64,000 nt of DNA from Clostridium ljungdahlii. Its GTDB lineage: Bacteria; Bacillota; Clostridia; Clostridiales; Clostridiaceae. Location: positions 248,001 to 312,000 of the forward strand of contig NZ_LITT01000035.1 of assembly GCF_001636845.1 (NCBI RefSeq), read 5' to 3'. A program made the position numbers and the translations under genes. The notes below the pieces were generated by a model that ran no database searches, was not told the origin of the DNA, and saw only the letters and a program-made list of their open reading frames with translations. This document shows, in pieces, positions 52,772-64,000 of this stretch; the stretch's first letter is position 1; each line of letters starts with the position of its first letter.

Positions 52772-54229
52772 TTACACCTCACTAATTTGTGGACTCATTT
52801 TATGCCAGTTAGTAGATTGTTCAAAACTATAAGCTATATTAAAGATTATATCTTCCCTATAATAATCTGTCATAATTTGAAATCCTACTGGAAGTCCATC
52901 TACCATACCACAAGGCACAGATATAGCTGGCATACCGGATACATTAGCAGGGAGCACATAAACATCCGAAAGATACATAGATAATGCATTCTTTTTCTTC
53001 TCGCCTATTTTAAATGCAGTAGTAGGTGAAGTAGGTGCTATAAGTGCATCAAATTCCTTCATAGCTTCCTCAAATTGGTTTTTTATAAGATTTCTAACTT
53101 TAAGTGCCTTTTCATAATACTCATCATAGTAACCTTTAGAAAGCATATATGTTCCTAGCATTATCCTTCTCTTAACTTCCATTCCCAATGCTTCACTTCT
53201 AGATTTAAAATATAAGTCCCTGTAGTCTTTAAAATTTTTTGATCTATATCCATATCTTATTCCATCAAACCTAGCTAAATTTGAAGAAACTTCAGCACTT
53301 GCAATTACATAATAAACTGCCATAGAGTACTTTACTAGTGGAATAGAACACTCTTTAACCTCAGCTCCATTTGCCTTTAGTACATCTACAGCTTCTTCTA
53401 TGGATTTTCTAATTCTATCATCTAGCCCATCCTCAAAATACTCTTTAGGTATACCTATCTTCATGCCTTTAATATCTTTAGTCAAACTTTTGCTGTAATC
53501 CGGTACTTTCATATCTACTGTAGTAAAGTCATTTTTATCAGGTCCTGCTATACACTGGGTTAAACATGCACAATCTTCTATATCTGCTGACATAAGACCT
53601 ATTTGGTCTAAAGTTGAAGCAAAAGCAACTGCTCCATACCTAGAAACTCTTCCGTAAGTTGGCTTTAAACCCACTACACCACACAAACATGCAGGCTGCC
53701 TTACAGAACCACCTGTATCTGTTCCAAGTGACATTACAGATTCACCAGCTGAAACTGAAACAGCTGATCCACCTGAAGATCCTCCTGGTACTCTGCTTAA
53801 ATCCCAGGGGTTCCTGGCTAACTTAAAAACACTTTTTTCATTTGAAGATCCCATGGCAAATTCGTCCATATTTGCTTTTCCAATTATTATTCCATCCTCA
53901 GCCTCTATTCTTTCTATTACACTAGCATCATAAGGAGATATGTATCCCTGAAGCATCTTTGAAGCACAAGAGTTTTGCATACCCTTAACACTTATATTGT
54001 CTTTTATAGAAATAGGTATTCCAAAAAGTCTACCCATTTTTTCACCATGTTTTATTTTTTTATCCAAATCCTTTGCTCTTTTAAGTGCTCCCTCTTTTTC
54101 TACATATAAATAGGCTCCTAGTGCAGCATCAAATTTATCTATTTTATTTAAATAGGATCTTACAATTTCTTCTACACTTATTTCTTTGTTTTTTAACATA
54201 TTTCTAATTTCATGTGCAGTCAGCTTCAT
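52772..54229 (-). CDS. gatA: Asp-tRNA(Asn)/Glu-tRNA(Gln) amidotransferase subunit A
   Basis: The 485-residue amidase-signature subunit that frees ammonia from glutamine or asparagine. The Ser-cisSer-Lys triad is visible: Lys76 in [11 protein letters not shown], Ser151 in [14 protein letters not shown] and Ser175 in [12 protein letters not shown]. An ammonia channel links it to GatB in the complex. CAGGAGGTGGTTTT precedes the ATG, 19 bases after gatC. Confidence 0.97.
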   Translation of the reverse strand: MKLTAHEIRNMLKNKEISVEEIVRSYLNKIDKFDAALGAYLYVEKEGALKRAKDLDKKIKHGEKMGRLFGIPISIKDNISVKGMQNSCASKMLQGYISPYDASVIERIEAEDGIIIGKANMDEFAMGSSNEKSVFKLARNPWDLSRVPGGSSGGSAVSVSAGESVMSLGTDTGGSVRQPACLCGVVGLKPTYGRVSRYGAVAFASTLDQIGLMSADIEDCACLTQCIAGPDKNDFTTVDMKVPDYSKSLTKDIKGMKIGIPKEYFEDGLDDRIRKSIEEAVDVLKANGAEVKECSIPLVKYSMAVYYVIASAEVSSNLARFDGIRYGYRSKNFKDYRDLYFKSRSEALGMEVKRRIMLGTYMLSKGYYDEYYEKALKVRNLIKNQFEEAMKEFDALIAPTSPTTAFKIGEKKKNALSMYLSDVYVLPANVSGMPAISVPCGMVDGLPVGFQIMTDYYREDIIFNIAYSFEQSTNWHKMSPQISEV

Positions 54230-54248
54230 AAAACCACCTCCTGTAAAA

Positions 54249-54536
54249 TTATTCTATTACCTTTGGTACTACTATATATTCTTTAACATTTTGTGGTGAA
54301 TTATCCAGTACTTCTTTTATATCCATAGATTCTTCCACAATATCTTCTCTAAATTTATTTTCCATACAATATGGATTTATGGTTATATTCACCCCATCTG
54401 TATTTAGTTCATTTAAGTTTTCCATATATTTAAACATTCTATCTAGTTCCTCTATGACTTCTTTTTCTTCTTCTTCATTAAATTCCAGTTTAGCAAGCTG
54501 GGCTACATATTTCATTTCTTCTTTTTTCACTCTCAT
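54249..54536 (-). CDS. gatC: Asp-tRNA(Asn)/Glu-tRNA(Gln) amidotransferase subunit C
   Basis: A 95-residue subunit that wraps around GatA and GatB and stabilises them. Typical opening [20 protein letters not shown] and a proline-poor C-terminal tail [16 protein letters not shown] sits about eight bases before the ATG at 54536; the frame is open to 54554. The gene starts 14 bases after the stop of the class I amidotransferase gene, so all four are likely one operon. Confidence 0.93.
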   Translation of the reverse strand: MRVKKEEMKYVAQLAKLEFNEEEEKEVIEELDRMFKYMENLNELNTDGVNITINPYCMENKFREDIVEESMDIKEVLDNSPQNVKEYIVVPKVIE

Positions 54537-54550
54537 TATGTTATCCCCTT

Positions 54551-55276
54551 TCACTTTTTTCTCGAAACAGACACTAGCTTTTTAAATATTCCAAGCATTT
54601 TGGTATTATTACCTGCAAGTCCTTCTGGATGCCATTGAACACCAAAAATGAAATTATCCTTTGTTTTTTCTATGGATTCTATTACACCATCTTTGGCTAC
54701 TGCACCTACTTTAAACCCTTTTGCTAAATTCTTTATACCCTGGTGATGAAAACTATTTACCATGGACTTTTCTCCAAGTATCGGATACAATATACTATCT
54801 TTTTTTACAAGTATGGTATGACCTGTAAAGCTTCTACTGGAATCTTGAGAATGTTTAATGTAAAATCCATCTTTATCGTCAAGATCTTGATATAAGGTTC
54901 CTCCAAAATATACATTTATTATTTGTAATCCTCTGCAAATGCCAAGTATCGGCTTTTTCAAGCTGCATGCTGCCTTAATAAGCTTAAAATTAAAATTATC
55001 CAGCTCATATGAAGTAAATCCCTGAGCCTTTCTAGGTTCTTCCCCATATAATATAGGATTCACATCATATCCACCAGAAATAATTATTCCATCAACTCTT
55101 TTTACTTGATCAAAAATATACTCTTCATTCTCAATCACAGGAAGTATTATCGGTGAGGCCCCAGCCAAAGCTACAGATGAAACATAATCGCTATTCGCAT
55201 ATGTCCTTTTCATACCAGGAACTGATCCACCTCCCATTTCTAATATATTGCCAGATATTCCGATAACTGTATTCAT
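54551..55276 (-). CDS. class I glutamine amidotransferase, gamma-glutamyl hydrolase type (peptidase C26)
   Basis: A 241-residue PuuD-like hydrolase. Triad: Cys114 in LGICRGLQIINVYFGG, His and Glu in FGVQWHPEGL. SGGYDVNPILYGEEP is typical of the family. Known members split gamma-glutamyl-GABA or related amides. Placed directly before gatCAB, it could raise the local glutamate pool or recycle a gamma-glutamyl amide; the link is by context only. AGGGAGGAAAAAGC precedes the ATG. A sigma-54-like promoter lies 50 bases upstream. Confidence 0.85.
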   Translation of the reverse strand: MNTVIGISGNILEMGGGSVPGMKRTYANSDYVSSVALAGASPIILPVIENEEYIFDQVKRVDGIIISGGYDVNPILYGEEPRKAQGFTSYELDNFNFKLIKAACSLKKPILGICRGLQIINVYFGGTLYQDLDDKDGFYIKHSQDSSRSFTGHTILVKKDSILYPILGEKSMVNSFHHQGIKNLAKGFKVGAVAKDGVIESIEKTKDNFIFGVQWHPEGLAGNNTKMLGIFKKLVSVSRKK

Positions 55277-55322
55277 GCTTTTTCCTCCCTGAAAGCTATT
55301 TGAAATTTAATATAATTTTTAT

Positions 55323-55339
55323 AAGCATTTTTTATACCA
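55323..55339 (-). promoter_or_regulatory. possible sigma-54 promoter
   Basis: On the minus strand TGGTATAAAAAATGCTT has GG and GC separated by exactly ten bases, the invariant part of -24/-12 elements (consensus TGGCAC-N5-TTGC). It lies about 47-63 bases before the amidotransferase start and directly after the sigma-54 activator genes on the same strand. The -24 box is imperfect (TGGTAT). Confidence 0.45.
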
Positions 55340-55411
55340 TACATTAAAGAAAAAAATATCCTGTGGACAGCTTATTTGCATAAGTTATTTATATTAAATA
55401 GGCTATTTAGG

Positions 55412-56518
55412 CTATGATTTCATCCTGTTTTCCATCCATTTTAAAAAATTGTTCCCTTTCGTTGTAATTTTGCTTCCATTTCTCCCTAAATTACATGATA
55501 TCAATGACAATTTGTTTAAAATGCTCATTATTCTTCTTATCTCAGCTTCACTTAGCCTTATATTATTTGCTTCTAAAATTTCCTTTATATTTTTTCTACC
55601 AATTCCTGATTTTAAAATTCCTTGCTCTTTAATAATTTTCAATATTGATACTGAATCAAAAATGCAATTTTTGCATTTGAGATATGCAGCTTCCTCATCA
55701 AAGTTTATATTATAGTCAACCAAATAGTAAGGCAAATCTCCAATATTTACTTCATTATCGTCATTCATAATTTTTATATAGGAAGCAACATTCTGAATTT
55801 CTCTTATATTACCCGGCCAAGAATAATTCATAAAGATTTCCATGACTTCATCAGATAATCTTATAGTCTTTTTTCTTCCCATAAAATATTTTATAAGAGA
55901 AATAATATCTTCTTTTCTTTCTCTTACAGGTGGTATGTTTATAGGTAGTACATTGATTCTATAAAATAAGTCTTCTCTAAATTGCCCTTCTTCTACCATT
56001 TGGAGCAAATTTTTATTTGTAGCTGCAATAACCCTAATATCAACATTTATAAGTCTATCAGAACCTATCCTCATTACCTGTCTTTCCTGCAATACTCTAA
56101 GCAGTCTGGCCTGCAGAGTTAAAGGCATATCACCTATTTCATCCAGAAATATAGTTCCCATATTAGCCTGTTCAAATAATCCGACTTTTCCTTCTTTGCG
56201 TGCCCCTGTGAACGCCCCACTTTCATATCCAAACAATTCACTTTCTAACAAGCTTTCAGGAACTGCAGCACAATTTATGGCAACAAAAGGCCAATTTTTT
56301 CTCAAAGATGCATTATGTATTGATTGAGCAAAAAGCTCCTTGCCAGTGCCGCTCTCACCTGTTATTAAAACTGTCAAATCCGATTTTGCAACTTTATTGC
56401 TTAATTTGATACATTCCTTTATACTGCTTGAATTTGTTTTTATAGAATTAAAATCATACCTTGCTATAAGTCCTTTATTTGTATATTTTACTGTTAGTTT
56501 TTTTGCAAGCTGCTCCAA
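55412..56518 (-). CDS. sigma-54-dependent activator, AAA+ and DNA-binding part (second half of a split gene)
   Basis: A 368-residue piece. AAA+ domain with Walker A GESGTGKE (54-61), the sigma-54 contact loop GAFTGA (101-106), Walker B FLDEIG, and the arginine-rich VPPVRERKEDI-type stretch. It is followed by an unusual C-terminal region ending in a winged or Fis-like helix-turn-helix (NIKEILEANNIRLSEAEIRR). Its frame is open upstream of the first usable TTG and reads KKGCYISINEVTYLEQLAKK, the end of the PAS domain whose start is in the next feature. One A missing from a run of seven at 56552-56558 explains the split. Confidence 0.9.
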   Translation of the reverse strand: MEQLAKKLTVKYTNKGLIARYDFNSIKTNSSSIKECIKLSNKVAKSDLTVLITGESGTGKELFAQSIHNASLRKNWPFVAINCAAVPESLLESELFGYESGAFTGARKEGKVGLFEQANMGTIFLDEIGDMPLTLQARLLRVLQERQVMRIGSDRLINVDIRVIAATNKNLLQMVEEGQFREDLFYRINVLPINIPPVRERKEDIISLIKYFMGRKKTIRLSDEVMEIFMNYSWPGNIREIQNVASYIKIMNDDNEVNIGDLPYYLVDYNINFDEEAAYLKCKNCIFDSVSILKIIKEQGILKSGIGRKNIKEILEANNIRLSEAEIRRIMSILNKLSLISCNLGRNGSKITTKGNNFLKWMENRMKS

Positions 56519-56532
56519 ATACGTAACTTCAT

Positions 56533-57444
56533 TTATACTGATATAGCATCCTTTTTTTCTCCATAGTAGACAACAATTTCTTTATTAACTACTATAAACT
56601 TGTCTCTATATTCTATAAGCTCATCTTTAACACTATTTTTAACAAGTAAGCATACCAAATTTTTATCCAAGACATCTTTAATATTTTTACATTTGATATT
56701 TTTTCTTATATTAAATAACTTTTCAAATGCATTATTGTAAAATGATATATTTCCGTCCAAATCCGTAAACATTATTCCTTCTTTGGACATATTAAGTACT
56801 GCATTCAGATCTTCATTTTTAATATAAAGCTCCTTATATTTATCTTTTATGCCGCTGTCTAAATTTACGATTTTTTCTGAATATTTAAATAATCTGGTAT
56901 CAATTACTCTATTTTTAAGTGTTAATTTATTAGAAATATTAATAAAAGTAGATATATCAATGTGTCGATTTCCTATATCTATAATTTTTTCAATATATTT
57001 TGGCACTCTGGAAACTTCACCAGGAGTTATTGCAAATTTTATGTTTTCATAATTTTGATTTTCGTCATAAGGTATGAGGGTAATATTATTTACACCTATC
57101 CTATATAATAAAGATATGGTTTCCAATGTGGCTGATTTTGCATTATTTACCACAAGAGCTTTAGTGCCTTGAGGAATATTAAATATTTTATAAACTTCAT
57201 TTTCTTTTATCGTTCTTTTAATGACTATTATATTTTTTTTATTTTTTACATATCTCTCTATTTCAATTGCTATTTCATCATTCATTATCAATATTACATC
57301 ATCATCTATCTTATCTGTACTTTTAAGCTCATTCAAATAATAATTATTTATTACAGCAAAACCCTTATATATCTCTTCTATATTGCTTTTCAAAAATACA
57401 GCCACTAAAGAATTGCTATTTGTAACAATTCCAATAGATTTCAA
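56533..57444 (-). CDS. sigma-54-dependent activator, sensor part (first half of a split gene)
   Basis: About 303 residues. The N-terminal 180 residues resemble the PrpR_N ligand domain (VVNNAKSATLETISLLYRIG; NITLIPYDENQNY), then a helix and a PAS domain (LNMSKEGIMFTDLDGNISFY) that breaks off at EKKDAISV. With one extra A the frame continues into the AAA+ half. Effectors of PrpR_N domains are often small organic acids or acyl-CoAs. The TTG at 57444 is the best start, with GGGGGTGA five to six bases upstream; the longer frame to 57498 begins within a terminator hairpin. Confidence 0.85.
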   Translation of the reverse strand: MKSIGIVTNSNSLVAVFLKSNIEEIYKGFAVINNYYLNELKSTDKIDDDVILIMNDEIAIEIERYVKNKKNIIVIKRTIKENEVYKIFNIPQGTKALVVNNAKSATLETISLLYRIGVNNITLIPYDENQNYENIKFAITPGEVSRVPKYIEKIIDIGNRHIDISTFINISNKLTLKNRVIDTRLFKYSEKIVNLDSGIKDKYKELYIKNEDLNAVLNMSKEGIMFTDLDGNISFYNNAFEKLFNIRKNIKCKNIKDVLDKNLVCLLVKNSVKDELIEYRDKFIVVNKEIVVYYGEKKDAISV

Positions 57445-57491
57445 TATATTCACCCCCAAGCTGTCGCCCATATTGGGCGTACCTAAAAAAT

Positions 57492-57517
57492 GAGACAATC
57501 TATCAAAAGATTGTCTC
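57492..57517 (-). terminator. terminator of the small membrane protein gene
   Basis: GAGACAATCT (57492-57501) pairs with AGATTGTCTC (57508-57517). On the minus strand it is followed by ATTTTTT. It separates the 89-residue membrane protein gene from the sigma-54 activator. Confidence 0.85.
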
Positions 57518-57524
57518 TATAGCC

Positions 57525-57794
57525 TTAATAAACTTTCATATACATAAAAAACATAGTTGCGCAAGCTATCAATACACATGTTATAGGGTATACTATATTC
57601 CTAAAGTTAGCTCTAGAAATTATCATATTTATAGCCCAAGCTACCATCGTAACAAATATGCTCCACTGCAGCGTGCAATAATCATTAAAGTACTTTACAT
57701 ATGTAAAATGATATGTAGTAAGGAGTGTTAATATCAATGCCAAGATAGTAAAAATAACTCCTATCCACCCTAATAAATTTATTGTCCTTTTCAT
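57525..57794 (-). CDS. small three-helix membrane protein
   Basis: An 89-residue protein with three hydrophobic segments (about 5-28, 44-60, 68-86), MKRTINLLGWIGVIFTILAL at the start. No family recognised. Terminated by the hairpin at 57492-57517, whose stem starts eight bases after the stop. GGAGGATAAAA is a good ribosome site. Confidence 0.65.
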   Translation of the reverse strand: MKRTINLLGWIGVIFTILALILTLLTTYHFTYVKYFNDYCTLQWSIFVTMVAWAINMIISRANFRNIVYPITCVLIACATMFFMYMKVY

Positions 57795-58087
57795 TTTTAT
57801 CCTCCACTATAGTGATCCCAAGAAAAATTTGGCAGCACATTACATAAACAAACTGCCCTTAACTTAGAATCTCTATATTATACAAATAGTTTAACTTTCA
57901 TATAAAATTAAACTATTCTTATAATAATCCTTTTTTACCTCTTTGTAAATATTTATACCATGCTTTCAAATTCATTTTTCTTTTATTATTTTAACTCCAA
58001 ATCTTAATAATTCTTCTATGCTCCTTATTATATTTCCCTGTTTAAAAAATTCTATTATTTTTTTACTTGTTAAATAAGCCAGCTAAT

Positions 58088-58288
58088 TCAATCATTTACG
58101 AATTCAAACAACTCTTCTACGGTTGTATTAAAAACCTTGGCTATATCCATTGCCATCTTTAAAGATGGATTATATCGACCATTTTCTAAATGCAAAATTG
58201 TTTCTCTTCTTACGCCAACAATTTCTGCTAATTCGCTCTGCTTAATTCCAGCATTTTCTCTATATTCTTTAATTTTAGTTTTTAGCAT
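58088..58288 (-). CDS. XRE-family transcriptional regulator
   Basis: A 66-residue Cro/CI-type regulator consisting of the helix-turn-helix only: IKEYRENAGIKQSELAEIVG and RRETILHLENGRYNPSLKMA. The frame is open to 58303, but ATG CTA at 58288 overlaps the stop of the membrane protein gene, a usual coupling for this pair. Such small regulators are often encoded with a multi-helix membrane protein and act on their own operon. Confidence 0.85.
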   Translation of the reverse strand: MLKTKIKEYRENAGIKQSELAEIVGVRRETILHLENGRYNPSLKMAMDIAKVFNTTVEELFEFVND

Positions 58289-58685
58289 AGTCATCCATCC
58301 CATATTTATTTAATTTGTAGAATATACTTAATCTAACAATAAAAGATATCACCATACTGACTGCTAACAAGCACCCTTCTATTTTAGCATTTGCATTCTG
58401 ATAAGCAGCATATAACATTATAGCAACAATGCAGATAACAAGTACTTTATATGCTATTCCATTTGCTTTTGATATGGCACTTTTTGCGAATTCATCTACA
58501 ACTTCCATTTTATTTTTTATATAATATCCCAGTACTACTAATGCAATTAAAACAGCATCTCCCACTAATGCTACCAAATTACTAGAACACGTATAAAATC
58601 TGATACAAATCATAATTAAAATGCATACATCTACTATAGTATTCCATAATATAACTGATTGAATTTTTACCTTTTTTTCATTCAT
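58275..58685 (-). CDS. four-helix membrane protein paired with an XRE regulator
   Basis: A 136-residue protein with four hydrophobic segments and short loops (ILWNTIVDVCILIMICIRFY; AIMLYAAYQNANAKIEGCLL). The TGGAGG site eight bases before 58685 decides the start. It overlaps the regulator gene by 14 bases. The function of this widespread pairing is not established; membrane-signal control of the regulator is one idea. Confidence 0.75.
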   Translation of the reverse strand: MNEKKVKIQSVILWNTIVDVCILIMICIRFYTCSSNLVALVGDAVLIALVVLGYYIKNKMEVVDEFAKSAISKANGIAYKVLVICIVAIMLYAAYQNANAKIEGCLLAVSMVISFIVRLSIFYKLNKYGMDDYAKN

Positions 58686-58800
58686 TTTATGTGCCTCCAT
58701 ATTATATATTTGTAACTTATGTTATAAATATATAACATGTGAATTCACTTGTCAATATAGAAGTTAATATATTCCTCAGTAAAATAATTTCTAATTATAC

Positions 58801-59349
58801 TTATTTGATTATGTCACTCACTCTTGTATTTTCTTGGATCAATTTTTGATATATCATTCTTACAAAACTCTCTTTTTTATCTGTATATGTAATCCTATCA
58901 TCCGGGTATTGCTTTGCTAAGGATATTTTCAAATCACTATACTCTTTAGCATACTCTTCATGCTCATTTAAGAAATCTCTGAATCGTGTCACAAAATAAA
59001 AATCAATATTGTTTGGTTCATAACAATGAACATGCCTTAATGAAATCTCCTCTTCACCTCTTAAAACAAAAAGATACCTATTCTTTTCTTTGTTTTGTGG
59101 ACCACAATAATCATAACCTGCCCTTTTCATTTCTTCTATGTTCATATCTTCAAATGATTTTAATACTATGGCAATATCAAGTATTGGCTTGGCGTAGATA
59201 CCATTAATTGAGGTGCTGCCTACATGCTGTATATCATTTACGTTGTCCCCGAAAATTTCTTTCAATTGTTTTTTTGCTTCTTCAAATTCCTCTTTCCATT
59301 CTTTACAATGAGGCAATAGTCTAACCTTATAACGCTCAACTCCTTGCAT
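58801..59349 (-). CDS. GrpB family protein (nucleotidyltransferase-like)
   Basis: A 182-residue protein of the GrpB/UPF0157 family. Signature: IFGDNVNDIQHVGSTSINGI, YAKPILDIAI and later RHVHCYEPNNIDFYFVTRFR. GSTS...KPILDI has the order of the nucleotidyltransferase active site. Target unknown. TAGGAGGTGCATGA before the ATG. It stands alone. Confidence 0.9.
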   Translation of the reverse strand: MQGVERYKVRLLPHCKEWKEEFEEAKKQLKEIFGDNVNDIQHVGSTSINGIYAKPILDIAIVLKSFEDMNIEEMKRAGYDYCGPQNKEKNRYLFVLRGEEEISLRHVHCYEPNNIDFYFVTRFRDFLNEHEEYAKEYSDLKISLAKQYPDDRITYTDKKESFVRMIYQKLIQENTRVSDIIK

Positions 59350-59463
59350 TCATGCACCTCCTAATGCCGTAGAATATGAATACTCTTCAGTTTGCATTTA
59401 CTTTTGTCACTCTAAAAAAGAAAATTGTGATTTGAGATAACCATAAAATTTGCTTATATGTCC

Positions 59464-59622
59464 TTAACCAGTTTCTTTGTCTTTACAAACAGTATCACCA
59501 TTTATAAAATAAGCGTTTTCTTTTAAACAATTATATATTTTTCTATAGAGTTGTACCTTTTGTTGTATAGTATAATGATGGAATGAATATGTGGAAAGTA
59601 CCAAATCAAAATAGTTTTCCAG
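59464..59622 (-). pseudogene. SAM-dependent methyltransferase fragment
   Basis: The minus-strand frame LENYFDLVLSTYSFHHYTIQ then QKVQLYRKIYNCLKENAYFI and NGDTV is the middle part of a class I methyltransferase (motif IV DLVLS-x-x-x-x-HH and the following helix). It stops soon after. The SAM-binding motif I is absent. Dead gene. Confidence 0.7.
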
Positions 59623-59757
59623 CTTTATCAAACACAGTATAACAGCTAAATTCGTAAGCTACTTTTTAATTTTGGTTTACCATTTTCTGCGTAATCAGTA
59701 GGTGCAGAAAATGTTGTGTCTGTATTTTATACTCATAAGATACATAAAACTCATATC

Positions 59758-64000
<4,243 letters not shown>

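Noticed and set aside
57830-58087. Coding-like minus-strand piece IIEFFKQGNIIRSIEELLRF after the XRE gene
   Set aside because: No start, bounded by stops, family not recognised; probably a remnant, but too little to annotate.

Overview
The window looks like a chromosomal segment of a low-GC, spore-forming anaerobic Firmicute, most likely Clostridium sensu stricto. The base composition is AT-rich. There is a GerA-type spore germination operon, many Shine-Dalgarno-led genes, GatCAB tRNA amidotransferase genes, two c-di-GMP enzymes, and ethanolamine ammonia-lyase genes under an ANTAR regulator. A UroD-type corrinoid methyltransferase with an MFS transporter would suit an acetogen-like Clostridium, but that species-level guess is inference only.

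Layout. 0-9.3 kb: methionine aminopeptidase, a YitT-type membrane protein, a zinc-ribbon protein, an EAL-CBS-GGDEF protein, and a germination receptor operon in the order A-C-D-B. 9.3-17.2 kb: a hairpin repeat element, the pabABC folate genes, an accessory stretch with a MITE-like element and a structured repeat, a diguanylate cyclase, a secreted six-repeat protein, a second copy of the hairpin element, and a DUF3786 protein. 17.2-25.7 kb: ethanolamine cluster on the minus strand (eutV, eutW, a dual-hairpin/terminator leader, eutA, an APC permease, eutB, eutC), with eutC frameshifted in a C run. Remnants of an iron alcohol dehydrogenase and an AraC regulator follow. 25.7-37 kb: hemerythrin, MFS plus methyltransferase, phosphoesterase, small DUF6440 and DUF3892 proteins, thioesterase, a large transglutaminase-fold-like protein, a chemoreceptor and a nitroreductase.

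37-43 kb is accessory DNA. It holds a candidate type I toxin, an exonuclease-BRCT protein, a membrane protein with an eight-cysteine triplet tail followed at once by a radical SAM/SPASM enzyme (the best candidate for an undescribed modification system here), the wreck of an ATPase-containing operon, a second toxin-like peptide, and an integrase remnant. This stretch ends at a 15-gene tRNA cluster (43.1-44.5 kb, minus strand) that has a clear promoter at 44546-44574.

44.6-64 kb is mostly core: phosphoesterase, XTP pyrophosphatase, RNase PH, an AIR-synthase-like protein, a peptide-binding protein, gatCAB with a class I amidotransferase, a sigma-54 activator split in two by a frameshift in an A run, small regulators, GrpB, ligA, and the start-less end of pcrA, which runs off the window. 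The two frameshifts each look like one missing base in a homopolymer, so sequencing error must be excluded before either gene is called dead. Several gene fragments (pabA 5' end, chromate transporter, methyltransferase, ATPase, XRE, integrase, AraC, alcohol dehydrogenase) show repeated insertion and decay.
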